From assembly GCF_000347775.1 (NCBI RefSeq), contig NZ_APAT01000013.1, positions 124,001-188,000 on the forward strand: a stretch of 64,000 nt of DNA. The letters run 5' to 3'. A program made the translations under genes and the position numbers. Under the pieces are notes generated by a model. The model ran no database searches. It was given only the letters and a program-made list of their open reading frames with translations, and was not told the origin of the DNA. Positions within the stretch are counted from its first letter, which is position 1; each line of letters opens with the position of its first letter. Source of the stretch: Marinobacter santoriniensis NKSG1 (GTDB lineage Bacteria > Pseudomonadota > Gammaproteobacteria > Pseudomonadales > Oleiphilaceae). This document shows, in pieces, positions 28,820-37,884 of this stretch.

Positions 28820-30109
28820 ATGGAACACGCTGAATTCAACAAAGATTTGATGGAGTTTCTGAATCAGTCGCCGACTCCGTGGCACGCCGTGTCAACGATG
28901 AAACGTCGTCTGGATGCGGCCGGATTCGAACAGCTGGACGAGCGGGATGACTGGTCACTGGCGCGCAACAAAGGTTACTACGTCATTCGCAACGGCTCCT
29001 CCATTGTCGCCTTCCGTACCGGCATCGGGGACGTTTCCCTGAATGGCATCCGGATGGTCGGAGCGCATACGGACAGCCCCTGCCTGAAAGTAAAGCCCAA
29101 TCCGGAACTTCGACGCAAAGGATACTTCCAGCTGGGTGTCGAAGTGTACGGCGGTGTGTTGCTCAATCCCTGGTTTGATCGTGATCTTTCCCTGGCGGGT
29201 CGCGTTACCCTGCTGGATGAGGCCGGAGAGGTCCGGGATACGCTGGTCGACTTCCAGAAGCCGGTAGCCTTCATCCCGAGCCTTGCCATTCATCTGGACC
29301 GGGAGGCCAACAGCAATCGCTCTGTCAATGCGCAGACCGATCTGCCTCCGGTGCTCATGCAGGTGCCCGAGGCGGATACAACGCGGTTTGACGATCTGTT
29401 GGGCCAGCAGGTTGCGGCGGAAACGGGGCTGAAAGCGAGAAAGATTCTGGGCTACGAGCTGAGTTTCTACGATGCCCAGAAAGCCGCCTTTGTCGGTCTC
29501 AGGGAGGAGTTTCTGGCATCGGCACGAATGGACAATCTGCTCAGTTGCTACATCGGCCTTCAGTCGCTGCTGCACACGTCTGGAGACGAAGCAGCCTTGC
29601 TGGTATGCAACGACCACGAAGAAGTCGGTAGCATGTCTGCGGAAGGGGCACAGGGACCGTTCCTGACAGCGGTGCTCGACCGTTGGTGTGGCGCGGGCAA
29701 GGCCCGGGCCATTGCCCATTCAATGATGATTTCTGCGGACAATGCCCATGGTGTTCATCCGAATTACAGTGACCGGCATGATGAAAATCATGGTCCGGTT
29801 CTGAACCAGGGCCCGGTTATCAAGGTCAACCACAATCAACGCTATGCGACCAACAGCCGTTCGGCTGCCCTGTATCGGCACATCAGCGATGAACTGGGCC
29901 TGCCTCACCAGACCTTCGTGGTGCGCAGCGATATGGCCTGTGGTAGCACGATTGGCCCCCTGACGGCGGGAAATCTGGGTGTGACCACCCTGGATATCGG
30001 GGTGCCGCAGTTTGGTATGCATTCCATCCGTGAGCTCGTCGGTGCGGAGGACGGCTATACTCTGTTTCGGGTGTTGTCGGAATTCATGCAGCGGAAAACG
30101 ATTTTCTGA
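28820..30109 (+). CDS. apeB: M18 family aspartyl aminopeptidase
   Basis: A 429-residue dinuclear zinc aminopeptidase. MVGAHTDSPCLKVKPNPE carries the first His/Asp, DNLLSCYIGLQSL the bridging Asp, NDHEEVGSMSAEGAQGPFL the catalytic Glu pair, and QFGMHSIREL the last His. Family members release N-terminal Asp or Glu; cytosolic. ATG 28820 follows CAGGGA; the 30-codon extension to 28730 is rejected. It is followed by a terminator shared with the tRNA on the opposite strand. Confidence 0.95.
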   Translation: MEHAEFNKDLMEFLNQSPTPWHAVSTMKRRLDAAGFEQLDERDDWSLARNKGYYVIRNGSSIVAFRTGIGDVSLNGIRMVGAHTDSPCLKVKPNPELRRKGYFQLGVEVYGGVLLNPWFDRDLSLAGRVTLLDEAGEVRDTLVDFQKPVAFIPSLAIHLDREANSNRSVNAQTDLPPVLMQVPEADTTRFDDLLGQQVAAETGLKARKILGYELSFYDAQKAAFVGLREEFLASARMDNLLSCYIGLQSLLHTSGDEAALLVCNDHEEVGSMSAEGAQGPFLTAVLDRWCGAGKARAIAHSMMISADNAHGVHPNYSDRHDENHGPVLNQGPVIKVNHNQRYATNSRSAALYRHISDELGLPHQTFVVRSDMACGSTIGPLTAGNLGVTTLDIGVPQFGMHSIRELVGAEDGYTLFRVLSEFMQRKTIF

Positions 30110-30117
30110 GGCGCAAC

Positions 30118-30152
30118 AAAAAAGGCCGCTGATCAACAATCAGCGGCCTTTC
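30118..30152. terminator. bidirectional terminator between apeB and tRNA-Asn
   Basis: A 13-bp perfect stem AAAGGCCGCTGAT/ATCAGCGGCCTTT has a five-base loop and A/T runs at its ends. It suits both apeB (plus) and the tRNA (minus). Confidence 0.88.
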
Positions 30153-30160
30153 GGAATAAG

Positions 30161-30236
30161 TGGCTCCCCGAGCTGGGCTCGAACCAGCGACAAACGGATT
30201 AACAGTCCGTTGCTCTACCAACTGAGCTATCGGGGA
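30161..30236 (-). tRNA. tRNA-Asn (GTT), CCA encoded
   Basis: A 76-nt minus-strand tRNA identical in every base to the one at 15585-15660, anticodon GTT. It has its own promoter and terminator. Confidence 0.97.
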
Positions 30237-30256
30237 ACATCAGTAAAGTGGCGCGC

Positions 30257-30285
30257 ATATTAAGCGCTTTGATTTGTGTCGTCAA
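30257..30285 (-). promoter_or_regulatory. sigma70 promoter of second tRNA-Asn
   Basis: On the minus strand TTGACG (30280-30285), 17 bp, TAATAT (30257-30262), then GCGCGCC. It matches the first tRNA-Asn promoter in both hexamers, spacing and discriminator, while the 17-bp spacers differ. Confidence 0.78.
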
Positions 30286-30309
30286 CCCCCTGAATTGAAA
30301 GGTTAAACA

Positions 30310-31275
30310 TTGTACGAAAGCAGACACCTGCAATACCGGCCACCGGTCTGGCTGCGCAACGGTCACGTCCAGTCGGTCTGGCCGTCCCTGTTCCGTTCCG
30401 TTGCCATGCGTGCGCCGGAAGAAGAAATACTGCCGACTCCGGATGAAGACGAGCTGCATCTTGACTGGTATCGTCAGGGCAGTGACCGGCTGGCCGTTAT
30501 TTCCCACGGACTGGAAGGCCACAGCCGTCGCCCGTACGTGCTGGGGCTGGCCCGAGCCCTTCTGGCGGAAGGGTGGGACGTCCTGGCGTGGAACTATCGT
30601 TCCTGCGGCGGCACCATGAACCTCAAGCCGAGGTTCTATCACAGCGGCGCCACGGAAGATCTGGCCCATGTGGTTCGTCATGCCCTCGGCGGTGATTACC
30701 AGTCGCTTTTTATGTCCGGTTTCAGCATGGGCGGAAACCTCACTCTGCTTTATCTGGGTCAGCAGGGTGAGCATGTGGACAGTCGGATTCGCGGCGCCGT
30801 GACCTATTCGGTTCCCTGTGATCTGGCGGGCAGTGCAGAGATGCTTGCGCTGCCCAGTCGTCGCATCTACATGCAGCGGTTCCTCAAAGACCTGCACGAA
30901 AAAATGCAGGAGAAGTCCCGACGCTTCCCGGACAGGATCGATGTGTCCGGGTTTGAATCGATCCGAACCTTCCGGGAGTTTGATGACCGATACACGGCGC
31001 CGCTGCATGGATTCCGTGATGCGACGGATTATTGGGCCCAGTGTTCTGCGCTGCCGAGACTGAAAGACATCCGGGTGCCGGCGTTGATGGTCAATGCCGC
31101 GGACGATCCATTCCTGTCCAGCGCCTGTTATCCGGAGTCGAAAAGAATCCTGGGTGCCCATGTTCGTCTGGAGGCCCCGAAATGGGGTGGGCACGTCGGA
31201 TTTGTCGAGCACGCCAGAGATGGCTTTTACTGGTCTGAAAGGCGCGCACTCGGGTTCCTCAGTGCCATATCATGA
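30310..31275 (+). CDS. YheT-family alpha/beta hydrolase
   Basis: A 321-residue hydrolase. HGLEGHSRRPYVLGLARALLAEGWDV and WNYRSCGGTMN give the oxyanion region, SGFSMGGNLTLLYLG the nucleophile serine, NAADDPFLS the Asp and GGHVGFVE the His. This is the YheT/esterase group (COG0429); the substrate is unknown. The start is TTG 30310 with AAAGG 8 nt upstream. Its stop forms TCATGA with the stop of the convergent tesA, so the reading frames overlap by six bases. Confidence 0.9.
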   Translation: MYESRHLQYRPPVWLRNGHVQSVWPSLFRSVAMRAPEEEILPTPDEDELHLDWYRQGSDRLAVISHGLEGHSRRPYVLGLARALLAEGWDVLAWNYRSCGGTMNLKPRFYHSGATEDLAHVVRHALGGDYQSLFMSGFSMGGNLTLLYLGQQGEHVDSRIRGAVTYSVPCDLAGSAEMLALPSRRIYMQRFLKDLHEKMQEKSRRFPDRIDVSGFESIRTFREFDDRYTAPLHGFRDATDYWAQCSALPRLKDIRVPALMVNAADDPFLSSACYPESKRILGAHVRLEAPKWGGHVGFVEHARDGFYWSERRALGFLSAIS

Positions 31276-31926
31276 ACCGACTGACGTGGTGTTTTCCGTC
31301 TCCAGCATTGGTTTGAGTGCCGGCCAGACGTTATCCAGCAGTTTGGGCTGGGCGTCGTCCGATGGGTGGATACCGTCCTGTTGCATCATTCCCTCCTGAT
31401 CGTAGATTCCGTCCATGAAGAAGGGAACCAGTGCGGTGTTGTAACTGTCGGAGAGAGTCGGAAACAGGTCGGCGAACATCCGGGTGTACCGGGGGCCGTA
31501 GTTCGGCGGGATCTGCATCCCCACCAGCAGTACCCGGGCGCCGGCGTCCTGTGAGTCCCTGATCATGGCAGTGAGGTTGGACTTGATCACATCCGGAGGG
31601 AAACCCCTCAGGCCATCGTTTCCTCCGAGCTCAATGACCACGATATCCGGATGATGCTTGCTGATAAGATCCGGCAGGCGGCGGGCGCCTCCGTCGGTCG
31701 TTTCCCCGCTGATGCTGGCATTGACGACCGACCACTGATTCAGGCCGGTATCGTCCAGTCTTTTTCGCAGCAGCTGCACCCAGGCTGTTTCGGTGGATAC
31801 GCCGTAACCTGCGCTGATGCTGTCGCCCATGATCAGGATCGTATTGGCCGTTGCGGAGGCCGGCAGGGCGAGCGTTGTGAAAAGCAGCAACAGGATTGAT
31901 CTGGCGTAGTTGGATAGCGTATGCAT
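31270..31926 (-). CDS. tesA: arylesterase / acyl-CoA thioesterase I (TesA)
   Basis: A 218-residue periplasmic SGNH hydrolase cleaving acyl-CoA, acyl-ACP and lysophospholipids. A signal peptide (MHTLSNYARSILLLLFTTLALPASATA) precedes the block I serine in MGDSISAGYG (Ser36); block III is GGNDGL and block V DGIHPSD. I chose ATG 31926 over an upstream extension to 32049 that would run into the divergent ABC gene. tesA divergent from an ABC ATPase/permease pair is conserved in E. coli (ybbAP) and Pseudomonas. Confidence 0.94.
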   Translation of the reverse strand: MHTLSNYARSILLLLFTTLALPASATANTILIMGDSISAGYGVSTETAWVQLLRKRLDDTGLNQWSVVNASISGETTDGGARRLPDLISKHHPDIVVIELGGNDGLRGFPPDVIKSNLTAMIRDSQDAGARVLLVGMQIPPNYGPRYTRMFADLFPTLSDSYNTALVPFFMDGIYDQEGMMQQDGIHPSDDAQPKLLDNVWPALKPMLETENTTSVGS

Positions 31927-31980
31927 AAACAATTCAGTGACCTGTCCTGAATGGATAAACAAGGAACCCCGGGAGGGCCC

Positions 31981-32706
31981 GTGAACCAGATGACCAATCC
32001 GAATGCCGACCATTGTACTCCCATGCTGAGAGTGGCAGGCCTGAGCCATCGGGTCCCCCTTGAAACCGATACGCTGACGATCTTGCAGGGGGTCAACCTG
32101 GAAATCAATCGTGGCGAATCCGTGGCCATCGTTGGCCGGTCCGGATCGGGCAAGACCACGTTGCTCGGTCTGTTGGCAGGGCTGGATACCCCCAGTGAGG
32201 GCACCGTGGAGCTGGATGGTGCGATGATCAGCCAGCTCAGCGAGGACAAACGGGCCGAACTCAGGGCCAGTCGGGTTGGATTTGTTTTCCAGTCATTCCA
32301 GCTCCTGCCGGCCTTGTCCGCGCTGGAGAACGTCATGTTACCGCTTGAGCTGGCGGGCATGGATAATCCCGACAAACGCGCCCGAGAGTTGTTGGAGCGG
32401 GTCGGACTGGGCGAGCGTCTGAACCACACACCCCGTCAGCTTTCCGGGGGCGAACAGCAGCGTGTTGCCATTGCGAGGGCCTTTGCCTGCGAGCCCGCAG
32501 TGCTTTTTGCCGACGAACCCACGGGAAACCTGGATAACCGCACCGGTCAGGCCGTGTCGGATCTGTTGATGGCGCTCAATCGGGAGCAGGGCACTACGCT
32601 GGTGATGGTAACTCACGACGAGCATCTTGCGGCCCGATGCGCCCGGCAGCTGCACATCGAAGCGGGTCAGTTGTCGGAACCGACCGCGGAAGAGAGTGTG
32701 TCCTGA
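31981..32706 (+). CDS. ABC transporter ATP-binding protein (YbbA type)
   Basis: A LolD/MacB-type ATPase. Walker A is [12 protein letters not shown], the signature [16 protein letters not shown], Walker [13 protein letters not shown]. The N-terminal start is uncertain: GTG 31981 follows GGGAGGG closely, ATG 31951 has no ribosome site, and ATG 31990 is also possible. Its stop overlaps the permease start (TGATG), so the two are coupled. With that permease it probably forms a lipid- or lipoprotein-related exporter or mechanotransmitter; the substrate is unknown. Confidence 0.92.
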   Translation: MNQMTNPNADHCTPMLRVAGLSHRVPLETDTLTILQGVNLEINRGESVAIVGRSGSGKTTLLGLLAGLDTPSEGTVELDGAMISQLSEDKRAELRASRVGFVFQSFQLLPALSALENVMLPLELAGMDNPDKRARELLERVGLGERLNHTPRQLSGGEQQRVAIARAFACEPAVLFADEPTGNLDNRTGQAVSDLLMALNREQGTTLVMVTHDEHLAARCARQLHIEAGQLSEPTAEESVS

Positions 32707-35192
32707 TGGCTGCATCACAGAAGCTTCACTCGGTCCGTCGGGACTGGCGCGAGCGGGACGTTCGGGTGGTGCTGGCAGCGCTGATGATCGCTGTCGCAAC
32801 GGTGGCCACGATTGCGTTGTTTGCCAGCCAGCTTCAGAGAACACTGGTCAGCTCGGCCAGCACTTTCCTCGCAGCTGACCGGCAACTGGACGTCGAGAAC
32901 GGCCGTCCCATTCCGGACAGCTGGCTGGAGGAAGCTCACAGCCGGGGATTGCGGACGGGACAGATGGTGGAGTTCTCCACCATGGTGTTCGGTGGCGATC
33001 AGTTCCAGCTGGTATCGGTCAAGGCGGTCAGTGACGAATACCCGCTCCGCGGTGATCTGGAGATCCAGACCCGGGAGGCCGGGCCGCGTGAGACCGTCCG
33101 GTCCGGTCCACCGCCGGGAGAAGTCTGGATCAACCCCCGACTTCTCAGGCTGCTTGGCCTGACCCCGGGCGACACGCTGGAAGTGGGCAACGAAAAACTG
33201 ACGGTATCGGCCCTGCTGGTTCGGGAGCCGGACGGTGGTTTCAGTATGTCCGCCCTGGCTCCCCGGGTGATGATGCACAAGGATGATGTGGCCGCCACCG
33301 GTGTTATCCAGACCGGCAGCCGTGTCGAGTATGTCTATCTGTTTGCCGGCGATACGGACGCACTGGAGTCGTTCGGCGCATGGCTGAAGCCCCGGCTTGA
33401 ACCCAGTCACGAATGGCGCAGCGTTCGGGATGGAGAAACACTGTCACGATCGCTGCAGAGGGCGGAGCGCTTCCTGTTGCTGGGTGGCAGTCTCGCGGTG
33501 TTGCTGGCTGCCGTTGCGGTGGCGGTGGCGAGCCGGCAATACGCCATGTCCCAGAGGGACACGGTGGCTCTGCTGAAAACCCTCGGCCTGAGCGGCCCCG
33601 GCATTGCCCGTCTTTACCTGAGACGCCTGGCCATCTGGGGGATTGTGGGAATTATCGGCGGCCTGGCGATTGCCTTGCCGCTGTTCTGGGTTCTGGCCGG
33701 CATGCTGGGTAACCTGCTGGATCGGCCCGTCGAGCTGTATTTCGACCCGAACGCAGTGTTTCCTGCGCTGGCAACAGCGGTTGTTTCCCTGTTTGCCTTT
33801 GCCTATCCGCCGATCCGTCGGCTTCGGGATGTGCCCGCCATGCGGGTGTTGCGAAGCCAACCGACCGGCGAGCGCCGAGAGCTCTGGCGGGATGGCTTGA
33901 TTGCAGTCGCGGCGATCTTCGGCCTCGTCTGGCTCTATGCGAGGGAACTGGATCTGGTCGTTGCGCTACTTGGTGGTCTGGTGTTGCTGTTGCTCGCGCT
34001 GGGACTGGTTGGCGGGGCCCTGATTGCGGGCCTGCGTCGGATTCGCGGCGGCGGCAATGCCTGGCGACTGGCGCTTGTCGGACTGTATCGTCACCGGGGG
34101 GCAAGTCTGTCCCAGATGGCCGTTTTCGGTATGACCATCATGCTCGCGACGACATTGCTGCTGGTCCGGACGTCACTCCTGGACGACTGGCAGGCCCAGT
34201 TGCCGGAGAAGGCGCCCAACCATTTCCTGATCAACATCGCTCCGGACGCGAAGAACGACGTTGCCGATTTCTGGCGCGAACGTGGGCATCCTCTTGAAAA
34301 CCTTTATCCGATGGTCCGGGGGCGCCTGACTGAACTCAATGGCGTTCCTGTGAAAGAAGCGGTCGGCAGCGATCGGAACATCGGCGCGCTGAACCGGGAG
34401 CTGAACCTCACCTGGATGGCAACGTTGCCCGACGACAACAAGATCGTGAAAGGCCAGTGGTTTGCCCCCGATACCGTATCCGGAGTGTCGGTGGAAGCCA
34501 GGCTGGCCGATCGCCTGGGCCTCAAGCTTGGTGATCGTCTGACCTTCACGGTGGGATCCGAGACCGTTACCGAACCGGTGACCAGTTTCCGGACCGTCCA
34601 ATGGGACAGTATGAAACCGAATTTCTACATGGCGTTTCCGCCGGGCGGCGGCCTGGAGGGGCTGCCCGCAACCTGGATTACCAGTTTCTATCTGCCGCCG
34701 GACCAGAAGACCGAACTGAATACCTTCACGCGGCAATTCCCGACCATCTCGGTGCTGGAGATCGATCACATCATTGCCCGAATACAGGACATTATCCGGC
34801 AGGTCACGCTGGCCATCGAGACCATTCTCGGGATGATTCTCGCGGCAGCCCTGGTGGTCATGGCCGCGGTCGTCAGTGCGACCCTGAGGGACCGGCAAAG
34901 GGAAGGGGCCCTGCTGAGGACCCTCGGCGGGCGCCAGTCTTTGCTGGTTCGAAGCACCATGCTGGAATTCGGCGTGCTCGGAGGGTTTGCCGGGATCGTG
35001 GGCGTGCTGGCAGCGGAGGCGGCCGTCTATGCCCTACAGTACCGGATGTTTGAGGGGAGTTTCAGCTGGCACTGGTCTGTGATTGTTCCTGTGCCTCTGG
35101 CCAGCGCACTGCTCGTCTCGTTGTTCGGGCGTTGGCAACTCGGACCGGTATTGTCGGTATCGCCCATGTTGCTTCTGAGGCGTCTGGAATAG
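32706..35192 (+). CDS. FtsX-like ABC transporter permease (YbbP type)
   Basis: An 828-residue inner-membrane protein with a transmembrane helix near the N-terminus (VVLAALMIAVATVATIALFA), a large periplasmic domain, and two FtsX-type three-helix units around residues 255-390 and 690-825, with extra helices between. This ten-helix architecture is that of YbbP. It overlaps the ATPase stop by one base and is followed 4 bp later by a convergent gene. Confidence 0.92.
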   Translation: MAASQKLHSVRRDWRERDVRVVLAALMIAVATVATIALFASQLQRTLVSSASTFLAADRQLDVENGRPIPDSWLEEAHSRGLRTGQMVEFSTMVFGGDQFQLVSVKAVSDEYPLRGDLEIQTREAGPRETVRSGPPPGEVWINPRLLRLLGLTPGDTLEVGNEKLTVSALLVREPDGGFSMSALAPRVMMHKDDVAATGVIQTGSRVEYVYLFAGDTDALESFGAWLKPRLEPSHEWRSVRDGETLSRSLQRAERFLLLGGSLAVLLAAVAVAVASRQYAMSQRDTVALLKTLGLSGPGIARLYLRRLAIWGIVGIIGGLAIALPLFWVLAGMLGNLLDRPVELYFDPNAVFPALATAVVSLFAFAYPPIRRLRDVPAMRVLRSQPTGERRELWRDGLIAVAAIFGLVWLYARELDLVVALLGGLVLLLLALGLVGGALIAGLRRIRGGGNAWRLALVGLYRHRGASLSQMAVFGMTIMLATTLLLVRTSLLDDWQAQLPEKAPNHFLINIAPDAKNDVADFWRERGHPLENLYPMVRGRLTELNGVPVKEAVGSDRNIGALNRELNLTWMATLPDDNKIVKGQWFAPDTVSGVSVEARLADRLGLKLGDRLTFTVGSETVTEPVTSFRTVQWDSMKPNFYMAFPPGGGLEGLPATWITSFYLPPDQKTELNTFTRQFPTISVLEIDHIIARIQDIIRQVTLAIETILGMILAAALVVMAAVVSATLRDRQREGALLRTLGGRQSLLVRSTMLEFGVLGGFAGIVGVLAAEAAVYALQYRMFEGSFSWHWSVIVPVPLASALLVSLFGRWQLGPVLSVSPMLLLRRLE

Positions 35193-35196
35193 GCGA

Positions 35197-35970
35197 TCAA
35201 CGGTATTGGGAAAGGATGTTGTCCAGTTCGCCGGTTTCCCGAAGGCGGGTCAACTCCCGGTTAAACTGCTGCGCAAACTCGCCCCAGTCCTTGCGCAGCA
35301 TGATCCGGTAACCATAGTGGCTGATACCCTTGTCCGAGATTCGAAAACGGTCTTTGAGCCCTCGATTCCGCAATATCCATTTGCCGACCAGTCGATCTGC
35401 GATTGCCGCATCGAAGCGTTCGCCATGAAGGACATAGGTGAACATAAGCCCGTCACTGGCCACGTCAAAGCGCTTTATTCGCCCTGCTTCGAAATGGGGC
35501 TCCAGGGAAGGATAGATGTAACCAAGGTGGGTCACGAGGGTACCGGAATACAGGTCCTCGATTCTGGTGAACTTGAAGCTGGATTCCCTCGGAATAAAAA
35601 AGACTTCCTCAATCGCGACGACCGGATTGGTGAACTGGAACTGATCCGGCTGATCTGTCCATTCCCGGGCACGGGAAGTGGCATCAATGTAGCCATCCTG
35701 GAGCATCTGATCCACGCGTTTGCGGGGAATGCGCTTCGCCTGAAGTGTATAGCCGAGGCGATCCGTGATGGCCTTCATGACATCCCACATGATCCCGGAG
35801 GGCGAACCCTGGTCAACGATCAGATACGGCGGATAGCCATTTGGTGAGATATTGAACCGGACAACCTTGCTCTCGTCAGTCTCTGCCAGAACAAGAGCCG
35901 GGCACAGGCAAAAGGCAATGAGCAGGATGAGCGATGACAGAGGGAGGCGGAGGCTGGCGTGGTCAATCAT
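35197..35970 (-). CDS. periplasmic substrate-binding protein, amino-acid type (family 3)
   Basis: A 257-residue exported protein with a signal peptide ending PALVLA. The mature part is a type II periplasmic binding fold: FNISPNGYPPYLIVDQGSPSGIMWDVMKAI, VDQMLQDGYIDATSRAREW and FDAAIADRLVGKWIL. No cognate permease or ATPase lies beside it, so it may be a stand-alone sensor-type binding protein. The ligand is unknown. Confidence 0.82.
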   Translation of the reverse strand: MIDHASLRLPLSSLILLIAFCLCPALVLAETDESKVVRFNISPNGYPPYLIVDQGSPSGIMWDVMKAITDRLGYTLQAKRIPRKRVDQMLQDGYIDATSRAREWTDQPDQFQFTNPVVAIEEVFFIPRESSFKFTRIEDLYSGTLVTHLGYIYPSLEPHFEAGRIKRFDVASDGLMFTYVLHGERFDAAIADRLVGKWILRNRGLKDRFRISDKGISHYGYRIMLRKDWGEFAQQFNRELTRLRETGELDNILSQYR

Positions 35971-36088
35971 GAAAAATCTCTGATGATGCGGCTGCTGTTA
36001 TGCGTACCCGGCTACCTCCCTGCCAGAACCTGCCAATTGTTACCGCCTGTGCCGATGATTTCAATCATTTCCTGTCAATGTTTTGTAC

Positions 36089-36112
36089 AAAAAACGGGCC
36101 GTTCGGCCCGTT
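36089..36112 (-). terminator. terminator of the SCP2-like/ADH operon
   Basis: On the minus strand AACGGGCC/GGCCCGTT pairs around GAAC and runs into a T-tract, about 5 bp after the dehydrogenase stop. Confidence 0.88.
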
Positions 36113-36117
36113 CCTGA

Positions 36118-37305
36118 TCATGCCCAGGCTCGCCTGAGTATTTCGCGGGCGTCCTCCAGCGTGACTTCCTTGGGATTGAACATGATGGAGCCGTCGTCGA
36201 GGGCCTGCTCGGCAATATGATCAAGCTGCGATTCCAGTACTTTTCCGGTTTCTTTCAGGGTGCGGGGTAGCTGGCAGCGCTTGTACAGTTGATCGCGGAG
36301 CTTTCGGATGGCGGAGATGCTGGCTTCGGCGCGCCGGCTCGCGGGAGTCGCCGAGTAGACCTCCGGGCCTTCCAGGTGGAGCAGGAGTTCCCCCAGCGGT
36401 TCCCGGATGGATTCGAGGTTGAACTCCAGGACGTAGGGCAGATAGAGGCTCATGCACAGTCCATGGGGCAGGTGACAGATGGCGCCTGTGGCGTGTCCCA
36501 GGGAATGCACCAGTCCCACCATGGAATTCGAGAAAGCAATGCCGGCCATGGTCGAGGCCTGGGCCAGTTCGAGGCGGCCATCGGTATCTTTCGGATTATC
36601 CATGACGTTCAGCAGGGACTGGCTGACCTTCTTGACCGCTGCCGTGGCGTAGGCATCACTCAGCGGATTTTTAGCCATGCAGGTGAAGGCTTCAGTGGCG
36701 TGGGTCATGGCGTCCATGGCCGTCGCCGCCGTGATGTGGGGCGGAAGCGTCAGCGTCATACGCGGGTCGATGATCGCGGCATTGGGCAGCAGGAAGGATG
36801 ACGTGAACGCCAGCTTAACGCCTTTTTTCTCATCCGTGATCACGGCAACAGCGGTCACTTCCGAGCCGGTACCGGCTGTCGTCGGCACCACGAAGAAGGG
36901 TTTCAGGGGGTGTTTGAGAACGCCTGCACCGCTGTATTTTGCGATGTCATCGCCACCCTCCGAGACCAGGATGTTCACCGCCTTGCCGGTATCAATGGAA
37001 GAACCGCCTCCGACCGCGATGATCGCATCGCATTTTTCCTGGCGGTAAATGCCGGCAATGTCACGAACCACAGAGGTGGACGAATCGGGCGGAACGTCGT
37101 CGTAGATGCTGACAATGTCCAGTCCGCTCTCTTCGCAGGCTGCAATCACCGGATCCAGAAGGCCAGCAGCGCGAACGCCTTTATCGGTAATGATCATGGG
37201 CCGTTTGGCCGCAAGTCCGGTCAGCTCGTAGGGGATGTGTTCCAGGGCCGCCTTGCCGGCAATGACCTTGACCGGGCAGAAGAACTCGTAATATTTCTGG
37301 CTCAT
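36118..37305 (-). CDS. iron-containing alcohol dehydrogenase
   Basis: A 395-residue group III (Fe-dependent) dehydrogenase. The NAD site is VGGGSSIDTGKAVN, with GTGSEVTAVAVIT after it. Metal-binding His residues are in MDAMTHATEAF and HSLGHATGAICHLPHGL. Members oxidise or reduce alcohols and aldehydes of varied chain length. Its ATG follows directly on the TAA of the SCP2-like gene, so the two are co-transcribed; with a lipid-binding partner, a long-chain alcohol or aldehyde is a reasonable guess. Confidence 0.92.
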   Translation of the reverse strand: MSQKYYEFFCPVKVIAGKAALEHIPYELTGLAAKRPMIITDKGVRAAGLLDPVIAACEESGLDIVSIYDDVPPDSSTSVVRDIAGIYRQEKCDAIIAVGGGSSIDTGKAVNILVSEGGDDIAKYSGAGVLKHPLKPFFVVPTTAGTGSEVTAVAVITDEKKGVKLAFTSSFLLPNAAIIDPRMTLTLPPHITAATAMDAMTHATEAFTCMAKNPLSDAYATAAVKKVSQSLLNVMDNPKDTDGRLELAQASTMAGIAFSNSMVGLVHSLGHATGAICHLPHGLCMSLYLPYVLEFNLESIREPLGELLLHLEGPEVYSATPASRRAEASISAIRKLRDQLYKRCQLPRTLKETGKVLESQLDHIAEQALDDGSIMFNPKEVTLEDAREILRRAWA

Positions 37306-37851
37306 TTATGCTCTCACTGTCTCGACGAAGTTGGTGGCAACTTTCAGGTAGATGCGGGCCGCACTGACCAGCTTTTCAGGCAGATGCAGGCTGGCGGGAT
37401 ATTCTTTCACGGCCCGTTCCGCAATCAGCTTGGGCAGAATGAAGGCCTCCAGGCGGTTCAGTACCCGGGTCATGCGAACCGCATAACTGAGGTCTCCGTC
37501 CACCAGCATGCGGTCGTGGGCAAACGCCTCGGCGGTTTTCTCCTGGAACGACAGTACCAGGAAGGCGTGGGCGATGTGCTTGAACTGGATGGACAGGTCG
37601 ATCGGGCGGGGCGCCGACTCGCCGTGATAGTGGAAGTGTCCGTTGCCGGTATGCTCCACGATCAATCGCGGCCCGTCCGGCATCACCATCATCTCGAAAA
37701 GCAATCCCTCCGGCAGGGCCCGGGCGTCATTCTGAACGGTTTCGTCCACCTCACTGACCGCCTGAAGGGCTCGGCCCATGACCTGGAACATGATGTCCAC
37801 ATACAGGCGGCGAGCCTGCAAAACCATCGGCTGGATACGTTTGCGCAACAT
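37306..37851 (-). CDS. SCP2-like lipid-binding protein (putative)
   Basis: A 181-residue protein without signal or membrane segment. The pattern GLLFEMMVMPDGPRLIVEH, then DLSIQFKHIAHAFLVLSFQEKTAEAFAHDRMLVDGDLSYAVRMTRVLN, resembles the sterol-carrier SCP2 fold, where VDGD marks the strand-turn before the final helices. This is recognition by pattern, not a confirmed family. It is the first gene of a two-gene operon with the alcohol dehydrogenase, behind a promoter with a palindromic operator. The ribosome site before ATG is weak; Met9 is an alternative start. Confidence 0.6.
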   Translation of the reverse strand: MLRKRIQPMVLQARRLYVDIMFQVMGRALQAVSEVDETVQNDARALPEGLLFEMMVMPDGPRLIVEHTGNGHFHYHGESAPRPIDLSIQFKHIAHAFLVLSFQEKTAEAFAHDRMLVDGDLSYAVRMTRVLNRLEAFILPKLIAERAVKEYPASLHLPEKLVSAARIYLKVATNFVETVRA

Positions 37852-37884
37852 GGCCGTTGTCCATTGTTTGTTGTCGATATACTG

